From Balamuthia mandrillaris (lineage: Eukaryota > Discosea > Longamoebia > Balamuthiidae): DNA of 64,000 nucleotides. Where the stretch lies: contig JAVKOQ010000207.1 of the NCBI GenBank assembly GCA_031835245.1, forward strand, positions 1 through 64,000. Reading direction: 5' to 3'. Positions 1 to 8,565 of the stretch are shown here, in pieces (positions within the stretch are counted from its first letter, which is position 1; every line of letters begins with the position of its first letter). The translations under genes and the position numbers were made by a program. A model generated the notes under the pieces. That model was given only the letters and a program-made list of their open reading frames with translations. It was not told the origin of the DNA and did not search any database.

Positions 1-24
1 CCCTAACCCTAACCCCTAACCTAA
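1..24. repeat. Telomere repeat (CCCTAA)n, chromosome end
   Basis: The first 24 bases are CCCTAA-type repeats with slight length variation, C-rich strand first. This is the orientation expected at the left end of a chromosome. The motif is the common TTAGGG telomere. Only about four units are present, so the assembly probably stops just inside the telomere. Confidence 0.9.
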
Positions 25-640
25 ATGTTTTCCGCGAATTTTGAACATGACTTAGGTTTTTTGCGTCCGTCAGGCTCCGTTCAATCCGAAATTGGCCTGT
101 ACAAGTGCCGCTCCGTCGGAGCGCCATGTTTTCCGCGAATTTTGAACATGACTTACTTTTTTTGCGTCTGTTAGGCTCCGTTCAGTCCGAAATCAGCCGG
201 TGTAAGTGCCGCTCCGTCGGAGCGCTATGTTTTCTGCGAATTTTGAACATAACTTAGTTTTTTTGCGTCCGTTCAGACCCGTTCAGTTCGAAATTGGCCT
301 GTACAAGTGCCGCTCCATCGGAGCGGCATGTTTTCCGCTAATTTTGAACATAACTTAGTTTTTTGGTGTCAGTTAGGCTCCGTTTAGTCTGAAATTGGCC
401 TGTGCAAGTGCTGCTCTGTTGGAGCGGCATGTTTTCTACTCATTTTGAACATGACTGACTCTTTTTATCTCAGAACAACAATGTTCTGTCCAAAATCGAC
501 CTTAGAAGGTGCCGCTCCATCGGAGCGCTGTGTTTTTTGCTCTGTTTGAACGTGACATGGTTATTTTGCTTTTTATTAACGACTGTAACTCGGCATTTAT
601 GTTATCACACCCTGCTCCATCGGAGTGCTGTGTTTTCGCT
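25..640. repeat. Subtelomeric satellite A, 101-bp tandem repeat
   Basis: Tandem units begin with ATGTTTTCCGCGAATTTTG at 25, 126, 227, 328 and 429, exactly 101 bp apart. More diverged units follow at about 530 and 630. Each unit carries a small palindrome of the form GCTCCGTCGGAGC. Copies diverge progressively away from the telomere. No coding capacity is seen. Confidence 0.92.
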
Positions 641-1560
641 GGATTTTTCACATGCCTTTGTTTTTTTCCCTTTCACTCAAGTCCTTAACTCGTTTTTCAT
701 GCCTCTATGAGTGTTGTGCTAGTGTTATCAGTTTTTTTGATCTTTCACTCCTTTTTTTTTTCACTTCCTCACTTCAACTCCCTCTTCATTCAGACAGACT
801 TCTAGTTGCTGACCTGTGACTACTATCACCAAGCCATGCACAAAAAGTTGTTGTTTGTTTACCCTTGGCATTGTTTAACTTGTTCATTACAATGTTTGGT
901 TCGATTGAGGAGCCACACCCTCCTTTAGCCTACTTGAGGAGCCGTCCCCTGCATGCTCGTCCAGTTCTTCCCACGAACCATAATTCTGGGGCAGCAACGC
1001 CCTGAGGACGACGGTTATCCACCTTAATTTTTTTGACCGTTAGTTTTTTGTTTTCATCATCAGCTAAGCAGAAACTGCCAGACACGCACACACGTCCACA
1101 CACACACCCACTCACGCATAGCAACTCCTCCCTGTTATCCCCTTTTTTTCTTCGTTTTTTTTTTTCACTTTGTTCTCAGCTACTTTCTTTGTGCAAGTGG
1201 TTGATATTACTTCTTTCTCCAACACTTGCACTTTCCCCCTTTTGCACTCCCTGTAATTGAGTTTTAGTTTTACTACCCCTCCTTTCTTTTGGACCTTCAA
1301 ATCAAAACAAAACACAAAAAAAAAAAAACCAACTGCTGTTGTTCTACCTGTGCCTCTGGTTGACCTTGCAACTTGATCTATACTCTGCTGTGCGTACTAC
1401 TTTTAGTTTGTTCACTCTCCTGTTTTACTACATACAGACTTCTTTTGTGTGGTGTGTGTGTGTTTATATATTGTGGGCCATAACTTGCATTGTTCTTTTC
1501 TCCTTTTTTTTTAACACAATCACCTCCTGGTGAGGCTTTCTCTTCCTCAAACTCTCTCAA
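641..1560. other. Pyrimidine-rich subtelomeric spacer
   Basis: This stretch between the two satellites is strongly T- and C-rich on the plus strand. It contains homopolymer runs and a GAGGAGCC doublet near 908-945, but no convincing gene. The short open frames are low-complexity products of the base bias. Confidence 0.7.
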
Positions 1561-3186
1561 GCAGTTAGCACTCCGATGGAGCGCTGCTTTCACGCTCCTC
1601 TTTTGCACCACTTCTTCTTCTTTCCCTCTACAACCCTGTTCTGTTCGGACTTGGTTGTTCTCATTTTTTTTTCACCTCCGCCCAAAATCACTTGTGTAGT
1701 TAGCACTCTGTTGGAGCGCTGCTTTCGCTCCCCTATTTTGCACCACTTCCTTCATTCTCTCCCCACGACCCTGTTCCGTTGGGACTTGGTTGTTTTCATT
1801 TTTTCGTCACCCTTTCCCAAAATCCTGCTTGGGGTTAGCGCTCCGTCAGAGCGCTACTTTCGCTCCTTATTTTGCACTATTATCTCTTTTCTCCCCTCAT
1901 GACCCTGTTCTGTTCGGACTTGGTTGTTTTTATTATTCTTCATCCCTACCCAAAATCACTCGTGCAGTTAGCCCTCCGTTGGAGCGCTACTTTCGCTCCC
2001 CTATTGTGCATCACTCCCTTTTCATTCCCTCCACAACCCTGTTCTGTTCGGACTTGGTTGTTTTCATTTTTTTTCACCCTCGCTCAAAATCACTCGCATA
2101 GTTAGCGCTCCGTCGGAGCGCTGCTTTCGCTCCCCTATTTTGCACCACTTCCTCTTTTTTCCCTCCACCACCCTGTTCTGTTCGGACTTGGTTGTTTTCA
2201 TTTTTTTTTCACCCCCACCCAAAATCACTCACATAGTTAGCGCTCCGTCGGAGCGCTACTTTCGTCCCCCCTAATTTGCACCACTTCCTTTTCATTCCCT
2301 CCACGACCCTGTTCAGTTCGGACTTGGTTGTTTTCATTTTTTAGTTGCCCTTTCCCAAAATCCTGCTTGGGGTTAGCGCTCCGTTGGAGCGCTACTTTTG
2401 CTCCCCTATTTTGCATCACCTCCTTTCATTCTCTTCATGACCCTGTTCTGTTCGGACGTGGTTGTTTTTATTTTTATTTCACCCCCACCCAAAATTACTC
2501 GCGCAGTTAGCGCTCTATCGGAGCACTGCTTTCATTCCCCTATTTTGCACCACTTCCTCCTTTCTCCCCCCACGACCCTGTTCCATTGGGACTTGGTTGT
2601 TTTTATTTTTTTTTTCACCTCTACCCAAAATCACTCGCATAGTTAGCGCTCCATCAGAGTGCTGCTTTTGCTCCCCTATTTTGCACCACTTCCTCTTTTC
2701 TCCCCCCATGACCCTGTTCTGTTGGGACTTGGTTGTTTTCATTTTTTCATCACCCTTTCCCAAAATCCTGCTTGGGGTTAGTGCTCCGTTGGAGCGCTAC
2801 TTTGCTCCCTATTTTGCACTATTATCTCTTTTCTCCTCCCATGACCCTGTTCTGTTTGGACTTGGTTGTTTTCATTTTTTTTCACCCTCTCCCAAAATCC
2901 TACTTGGGGTTTGTGCTCTATTGGAGCACTACTTTTGCTTCCTTATTTTACATCACTCCTTTTTTATTCCCTTCACACCTCTGTGCTTTTCAAACTTTGT
3001 CATTTTGACTTTTTTGGTTTCCTTCCTCTCCCTTATTCACCCACGCTGTTGGTGCTCCGACGGAGTGCTACTTTTTCTTCCCTATTTTCCTCCTCTTCCT
3101 CTGTTATCCCTCACAACCTGATTTTACTCAAACTTGGTTGTTTTTTTTCTTATTCATTCTTTGCTGCAATCGCTTGTGTGGATGAA
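1561..3186. repeat. Subtelomeric satellite B, ~135-bp tandem repeat
   Basis: About twelve units start with TTAGCGCTCCGTYGGAGCG-like sequence at roughly 1565, 1700, 1835, 1968, 2102, 2237, 2373, 2507, 2643, 2778, 2910 and 3049. Spacing is 132-139 bp. Each has a conserved second half resembling CCCTGTTCTGTTCGGACTTG followed by a T-run. Overlapping open frames across it (one of 219 codons at 2462-3121) come from the periodic sequence and are not genes. Confidence 0.92.
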
Positions 3187-3375
3187 GAGGAAGAAATAGA
3201 GGAGAATGATGATGATGATGATATTATGATTATATCCAGTTAGATTATATATATATTCCTATGAGAAAATTGAAAAAATTGCTACTTTGCCCCACTTTAT
3301 CCGTTGGACTTATAGACTTAAAGTTTTATAGAATGGACCATGGGGAGTTGAATGCTGTAGGTTCTGAGTACCCGC

Positions 3376-3386
3376 CCCTAACCCTA
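3376..3386. repeat. Interstitial telomere motif, left of transposon
   Basis: CCCTAACCCTA occurs here in the same orientation as the chromosome-end repeat. The preceding ~190 bases are AT-rich spacer with no visible gene. A matching motif lies at 6039-6048 beyond the recombinase element. Confidence 0.8.
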
Positions 3387-3494
3387 CCTAAAAATCAACA
3401 TTTTTAAAAAAAAACAGTTTATAGTGAAAAACCTTCCCAGGATAAAAACTATAAACAATTACAAGGAACAAAAACATAAAAACTAATAATACAA

Positions 3495-4136
3495 TTACAA
3501 ACTTATCTCATACTTCTCTATAACTTGCCAACATTGCCATAGATTACTATAAGGCTCCCAAGTAGTCTTTTCATAGCCTTGCCATTTGACATGATATTGT
3601 AAATGTCCATTTCTTTTTCGTTTTCCACAAATGGCCTCTATTTCATATTCAGTTTCTTCTTCTTCTTCTTCTTCTTCTTTTTCTTCTTCTTTTTTTTCTT
3701 CTTTTTCTGCATATTCTTTATCAAATGTTGTTGTTTCTTCTTTTTCTTCCTTATCATCTTTTTTTCTTTTGTTATTTTTTTTCTGTTGTTTGTACAGTTG
3801 TACTTTACTTTCTGTTTTGTTTCTTTGTTTCATCCATTCTTTATCACTTGTTGAAGTTCGTATAGGTCGAGTGAGTTCCATTTGTCTTGAGGCAAAAGGA
3901 CTGTTATGGTTATGTTGATGAGGTTGCAGTAATAATTGAGCATGAGTTTGACTTGCTTGTTGAAGATGTGAAGTCAAGTGCTCCATCTCTGGTGCTCCTA
4001 AGATCTTAAGCACTTCTTGTGAGCGCTTGAATGTTGAGTGTCTGTTGTAGTGATTTTGCATAACAGATTTTGTGACATTTAAATAGGTGCTCACTCCATC
4101 TTCAAAGTCCTCTTTTGACTGTCCACACAAATCCAA
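3495..4136 (-). CDS. Chromodomain-containing transposon protein (no visible ATG)
   Basis: The C-terminal ~55 residues form a chromodomain: an EYEIEAI strand, then YHVKWQGY and TTWEPYSNL, with the aromatic residues expected of the methyl-lysine cage. In front lies a Glu/Lys-rich low-complexity stretch. The N-terminal part has a HYNRH motif that could supply the tyrosine of a recombinase active site. It directly follows the recombinase frame, suggesting one original protein with recombinase N-terminal and chromodomain C-terminal. Chromodomains on transposon proteins are known to steer insertion to modified histones; that role here is inferred. The frame has no ATG at its upstream end. Confidence 0.65.
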   Translation of the reverse strand: MDLCGQSKEDFEDGVSTYLNVTKSVMQNHYNRHSTFKRSQEVLKILGAPEMEHLTSHLQQASQTHAQLLLQPHQHNHNSPFASRQMELTRPIRTSTSDKEWMKQRNKTESKVQLYKQQKKNNKRKKDDKEEKEETTTFDKEYAEKEEKKEEEKEEEEEEEETEYEIEAICGKRKRNGHLQYHVKWQGYEKTTWEPYSNLWQCWQVIEKYEISL

Positions 4137-4175
4137 AGGATGCTCTTCATTGTTGATGCGTGTTACAGTTGTTCG

Positions 4176-5678
4176 TCAAAATTGAATGGGTGTAATATGT
4201 AAAAAGGAGTTGAAGGTCTTTACTTGATGATAAACCTCTTTAGCAAAGTAGTTCAGTTCCATAGCATTGCCGTTATCTCCAACCCAGATGCACAATGGAT
4301 CAAAGTTGACTTGTGGATTTTGAGTAGAAGGTACCAAGAGCCAAGGTCGAATTTTGAGGATGAAAAATTGAAAGAAGGAGTGCAGTTCAGTAGGAAGAGG
4401 TACTTGGTCTGTTTTTCTCATCCTCTTTTCCTTGCCTACTGATGCATAGAAGTTTGTGGTCTTGCTTCCATCATCATTTTCGTGTTCTTCATAAAACAGT
4501 TTGTCTCGACGAAGGCCTCCAACTACTTCTCTTCTGACACCTTGCATTAAGTCTGTTGTCATGTTGATAAGACAGCGTTGAGCTTGCCATGCTGCCTTCT
4601 TTAATCCCCAGTGTTGAATATCTTCTTCTTCTTTTCCATCATTCTCATCTTCATTTGCATCATCATCATCTTCTTCTTTTTCTTCTTTTTCTTTTTCTCT
4701 TTCTTCTTTTTTATCCTTTTCTTTGGTCTGGTCTTTGATAGAACCAAAATATGTTTGCACAATCTTGTTCCATCTTTGCAAATTCCATTCACCAAAAGCA
4801 AGACGTTCCTGTGGTACGAAGAATTGGCCAGAAGATGTCATTTCACTTTCGTTGTATATCATGGAAGTATGTGTTCTTAGTTGCATCTTTGCATCTTGAG
4901 CAGACTCATGCAAGAATCTTTGAGCTGTATTGATAGGAAGAAGATGCTTTGCCATGGTGTCAAAAGTCAACAACCAACGTAATGTCTTTGATAGATGAAG
5001 TAGACGATTGCGAACTGTACTAGGACTGCTGTACTGTAGTTGACAGAAGTGATGAAATGCTCGAAGACGTGTTTGATCAAATAACATCATTACTGAGAGC
5101 TTAAATGGCTCAACTGTCTTTTCATCTTTTTTATCTTGTTTCTTCTTTTTCTCTTCTTCTTCTTTCTCCTCTTTCTCCTCTTCCTCTTCTTCCATTTTCT
5201 TCTTTTTTCTTTCCTTTTTTTCTTCCTTAAGTTTACTCTCACACAATTCCACAAATCGAAAAAAGATGCCTAGAGTAGAACGTAAGTCTTTTGCTGTTTG
5301 AATAATGCTTTTTGTTGCGATACTTTGCTGGACCTGATTTTTTTCCTTTGTTGTGATGTCCAATTGTGAAGCATCTTGTCGTCTTCTTTTCTTGTCTTTC
5401 TCTTCTTTTATCAATTGTCGTATTTCTGGTATTCGTTTTTTCAGTTGCTTCCAATTAATGCCATAAAAATGTTTGCGATGTCCTCTCTTTGTTTTCTGTT
5501 CAACAATCAGTAGTTGTCGTAATAACTCATAGTTTGAATAACAAGCTGGATAAGAAGCACTAATTGCAGCAGTTTGTTCTACTAACAAAGCTTCTCGAAG
5601 TGATGAAGAAGAAGAAGAAGATGATGATGATGATGAAAAAGAAGAAGATGAGATAATACTGTTTTTTGGTTGTTGCAT
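4176..5678 (-). CDS. Tyrosine recombinase-like transposase
   Basis: The first ATG in frame gives MQQPKNS. A Ser/Glu/Lys-rich N-terminus is followed by a helical region resembling a core-binding (SAM-like) domain, with SPSTVRNRLLHLSKTLRWLL. Then comes a region with an arginine box (VRREVVGGLRRDKLF), a Lys-containing strand (GKEKRMRKTDQVPLPTEL) and, at the very end, HITPIQF, which matches the start of the HxxR box. These parts suggest a phage-integrase-type catalytic domain as in Cryptons. The assignment rests on motif order only and the sequence is divergent. Confidence 0.55.
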   Translation of the reverse strand: MQQPKNSIISSSSFSSSSSSSSSSSSLREALLVEQTAAISASYPACYSNYELLRQLLIVEQKTKRGHRKHFYGINWKQLKKRIPEIRQLIKEEKDKKRRRQDASQLDITTKEKNQVQQSIATKSIIQTAKDLRSTLGIFFRFVELCESKLKEEKKERKKKKMEEEEEEKEEKEEEEKKKKQDKKDEKTVEPFKLSVMMLFDQTRLRAFHHFCQLQYSSPSTVRNRLLHLSKTLRWLLTFDTMAKHLLPINTAQRFLHESAQDAKMQLRTHTSMIYNESEMTSSGQFFVPQERLAFGEWNLQRWNKIVQTYFGSIKDQTKEKDKKEEREKEKEEKEEDDDDANEDENDGKEEEDIQHWGLKKAAWQAQRCLINMTTDLMQGVRREVVGGLRRDKLFYEEHENDDGSKTTNFYASVGKEKRMRKTDQVPLPTELHSFFQFFILKIRPWLLVPSTQNPQVNFDPLCIWVGDNGNAMELNYFAKEVYHQVKTFNSFLHITPIQF

Positions 5679-6038
5679 GCCTAGGTGTTGTATATTAGTA
5701 AGAAATAACAATTATGATAAGAACAACACTGTAGCAACAAACCGTTTGAAAAAAGATGGATGTTCAAGCTCAAAATCAGCACCACAAGATTAAAAAGCTC
5801 CCTGACGTGTTGTTCTTTCTTCTTTCTTTTTGTATTTCACGAAATTGAGTAGTATTTGTGCAAAATTTGTGCACAAAATGGTTTTATTACTTTATTTAAT
5901 CAATAATATTCTAACTCTGTTACATTTTGTTAAAAGCAAACATATAATATATCTTCTTGTAGCCCTTGAGTTGCTCTTTAAGAAGATACTAATGTTTTTT
6001 TGTAAAACTTAAGTATAAGCCCAAAAACGCGCATAGAA

Positions 6039-6048
6039 CCCTAACCCT
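6039..6048. repeat. Interstitial telomere motif, right of transposon
   Basis: CCCTAACCCT in the same orientation as the terminal telomere. With the copy at 3376-3386 it brackets the recombinase element. Confidence 0.75.
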
Positions 6049-6050
6049 CA

Positions 6051-6239
6051 GCCACCCTCTAGAAGCCTGGAAGACCCACATTTTCAACAGAAAAAGTGCA
6101 AAAGCAACATTTGTCTCACAATTCCACCGGAAATTGCACTTTTGTGACCTTCGGCCGCTTCCTCGGGTTCTCTGCCTCAGGCGGCTTCGCCGCCTTCGGC
6201 AGGTGGCCTTCGGCCACCCTCTAGAAGCCTGGTAGACCC
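6051..6239. repeat. 27-bp direct repeat pair around a GC-rich palindromic patch
   Basis: GCCACCCTCTAGAAGCCTGG plus 7 more bases occurs at 6051-6077 and again at 6213-6239 with one mismatch. Between them a GC-rich patch contains GGCGGCTTCGCCGCC (6180-6194) and GGTGGCCTTCGGCCACC (~6202-6218), both able to form hairpins. The patch contrasts with AT-rich surroundings. Its function is unknown. Confidence 0.8.
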
Positions 6240-6301
6240 CAAAGAACCTGAGCATAGACCCCTAATAAAACAACAGGGCCTTTTTGGAGACAAAGAAAAC
6301 C

Positions 6302-6425
6302 TAACCAACCAACAAAAAAACCCTGACTAAAGAACATGAAGGACTGCACAAAAAGCTTAGCGACCTGCGCCAGCAACTAAGAGCAACTTCATGTTCTTTA
6401 GTCAGGGTTTTTTGTTGGTTGGTTA
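6302..6425. repeat. Long inverted repeat, ~39-bp arms with 45-bp loop
   Basis: Left arm 6302-6341 and right arm 6387-6425 are reverse complements over 39 positions, differing only by one A in a run. The 45-bp loop has no repeat of its own. RNA from either strand would form a very stable hairpin. It could be a foldback or MITE-like element, or a hairpin RNA source. No flanking target duplication was recognised. Confidence 0.9.
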
Positions 6426-6467
6426 AGATCAACTTCCCCAAGGAACACAACAGGCACGCTTCTCTGT

Positions 6468-6731
6468 TCATAAAAAATAATCCACCCTCTCTACCTTCTC
6501 TATTTTGCCTTCCACCTTCTCTATTTCACCTTTCACCTCCTCTATTTCGCCTTTCACCCTCTTCTCTACTTCTTGCTTCCCTGCTTCCATGTTGAAATGA
6601 CGCACAAAAGAAACAAATACTTCTAGTGCGTACTTTCTTTTTTGCTGTGTAAGGAGCTGAGTGCACAGAAGGGAAGAGAAGAGAGAAGAGAGAAGAGCTG
6701 AGGAAGGACACCATGTTATAGTAAATAACAT
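6468..6731 (-). CDS. Small charged ORF, doubtful
   Basis: This 87-codon frame starts at an ATG and ends in TAA, just downstream of the nephrocystin-3-like gene on the same strand. The C-terminal half is a regular Glu/Lys/Val pattern (KGEIEEVKGEIEKVEGKI) that could be a coiled coil. It may equally be 3' UTR with simple-sequence bias. The family is not recognised. Confidence 0.25.
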   Translation of the reverse strand: MLFTITWCPSSALLSSLFSSLLCTQLLTQQKRKYALEVFVSFVRHFNMEAGKQEVEKRVKGEIEEVKGEIEKVEGKIEKVERVDYFL

Positions 6732-6739
6732 GTGTTTAT

Positions 6740-8524
6740 TCAAGGCTTGAGAGAACAAAACTTCCCTCTTTTTTTTATTTCAGTGAGTTTTTGTTGAACA
6801 CGTTGTGCCTGAGAACGTTATGTGAGCACAGTAAACACACTCTGTAAGAACAGGTGGCAAACCTGATCAATGCGTCCCCATTGTTCGTAAAGCAGAGCAA
6901 GGTTCCTGTAGCGATTCACAACGTGAGGGTGGTATTGTCCTAGTGTTAGTTCGCTTATGCGTATGGCTTGCTGGTACAATGGTTCCGCTTTGCTGTAGTT
7001 CATTTGATGCCTCAATACTTGGGCCAGACTACAAAGAAAAGTGATAAGCTGCTTGGCAAGAAAAGATTGGTAGAGGTCAAGAAAACACAATATACCCGTT
7101 CAAATTTTCAGCTACCTCGGGATGTTCCTCTCCAAACATGTCTGCATTAATCTTTAACGCCCTTTGATAAAGCCGTTCAGCACCATCATATGTATACTTG
7201 CCTTGTTTTCTGTAAACCTCCGCCTATGGTGGTTAAAAACAGCAGAAAACATTACCCAAGGACGTAACCAACAGGAAAAAAGAAGAGTGGGAGGTTCATT
7301 CAAAGATAAAGTACCAAATAGTTGAGAGTCAGAGCAACTTTATCATGGTTAGGGCCGTATGCCTGTTCGAAGATGGCCAGGGCCTTGGAGTGTAGATCAG
7401 CTGCTTCATCGAGCTCCCTTTGTTTCTTTCGTACAACGCCTTGCCCGTTTAAGTTCTCAGCAACGACAGGATTATCCTGCGCAAATCATACAGTGAAAAC
7501 AAAAACAAAAAGTTTTAAGAACAAGAAAGAAGATGAAAGACATAATAAAAAACGACAAGAAAGAAAGAAATAGTAAGGAAGGCAATAAACGGCAACAAAA
7601 ACAGTAGATAGCAACATACGGGACCAAAGAGCTCTGTGTTGATAGTATAAGCTCTAAAGTAACATTTCCAGGAGGACTCCAAATCGCCCGTCTTTCTGTA
7701 GATAACACCTGTGTTGATGATATGCTGAATTTTTACTCTTGCCATTACAAGACTTGAGAACAAACAAGAAGCAAAAAAAAAAAAAAACGAACCCAAGTTA
7801 TGTACATAGATAGCAACCTTTGGATGTTCTTTTCCATAGACCGTTTCTATAATTTGTAGGGATCGTTCATAGTAGTCTCGAGCGGCTTCATAGTTTCCTC
7901 TTTTCTTCTCAATCATGCCCAAAGCATTAAGATTCTCCGAAACTTCTGGATGGCTCTCACCCAGGCACCTTATGTTGATACGAAGACACTTCTCAAACGC
8001 CAGTTTGCTTTCATCATATTTGGCGCGAATGCTCAGAATGTCGCCCAGATTGTTGGTGAACTCGGCTACTTTCAGATGTTCCAAACCAAAACTAGATTCT
8101 ACGATAGCAATAGCCTGCTTTACAAATGTTTCCGCTTTGTTTAGTTGCCCTTTCAATTTGTAAATAAGCGCTAATGCATTGAAGTTCTCTGCTAGATCTG
8201 GATGCATCAAACCTTTACCCCGATTGGTGGTTAGCCAGTGAACGCAAAAGAGAAACTGTAGAATAGCATAAAACTTACCATGCAGCCTTTGGTTTATTCC
8301 TATTGCCCGCTTGTACAATTGCTTCGCTTCTTCCAAGTCAGCCAATTTCCTGTATACGTCAGCCAAATTTGCACTCAGTTCAGCAACTTTGGTGTGCTCT
8401 CGTCCATAGATAGTCTCAACTATGCGTAAAGCATCCAGGTAATGTTGCTTGGCTTTTGAGTACTTCCCTTTCTTCTTATGGATGCGCCTGCACGTTGATA
8501 AGTGATTAACAAGAAAACAGAAGT

Positions 8525-8565
<41 letters not shown>

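Larger units (their letters stand above)
3387..6038 (-). mobile_element. Tyrosine-recombinase transposon with chromodomain (Crypton-like)
   Basis: Boundaries are inferred from the two telomere motifs that bracket it. The element carries two minus-strand open frames: a tyrosine-recombinase-like protein and, downstream, a chromodomain protein. I see no reverse transcriptase, RNase H or capsid gene, so a Crypton-type DNA transposon fits best. The coding region is interrupted once between the two frames, so the copy may be inactive. No terminal inverted repeats were noticed, which is usual for Cryptons. Base composition is more AT-rich than the flanking genes. The exact ends and the family are uncertain. 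Confidence 0.6.

Noticed and set aside
25-3186. Regularly spaced palindromes resembling a CRISPR array
   Set aside because: The whole units are similar, not only the palindromes, and the setting is a eukaryotic subtelomere. This is satellite DNA.
1576-3243. Several overlapping 100-220 codon plus-strand frames
   Set aside because: They are read through the ~135-bp satellite and repeat with its period. They lack homology to anything and shift frame with unit-length changes.
3495-5711. Possible reassignment of TGA as a sense codon
   Set aside because: TGA ends several host genes at the expected place (for example 36118, 50298, 56091), so the standard code applies.
6818-6860. Stop at 6818 as the end of the nephrocystin-3-like gene
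   Set aside because: A GT donor after GRIDQ and a TCTCAG acceptor give a better C-terminus (AQRVQQKLTEIKKRG) ending at 6740.
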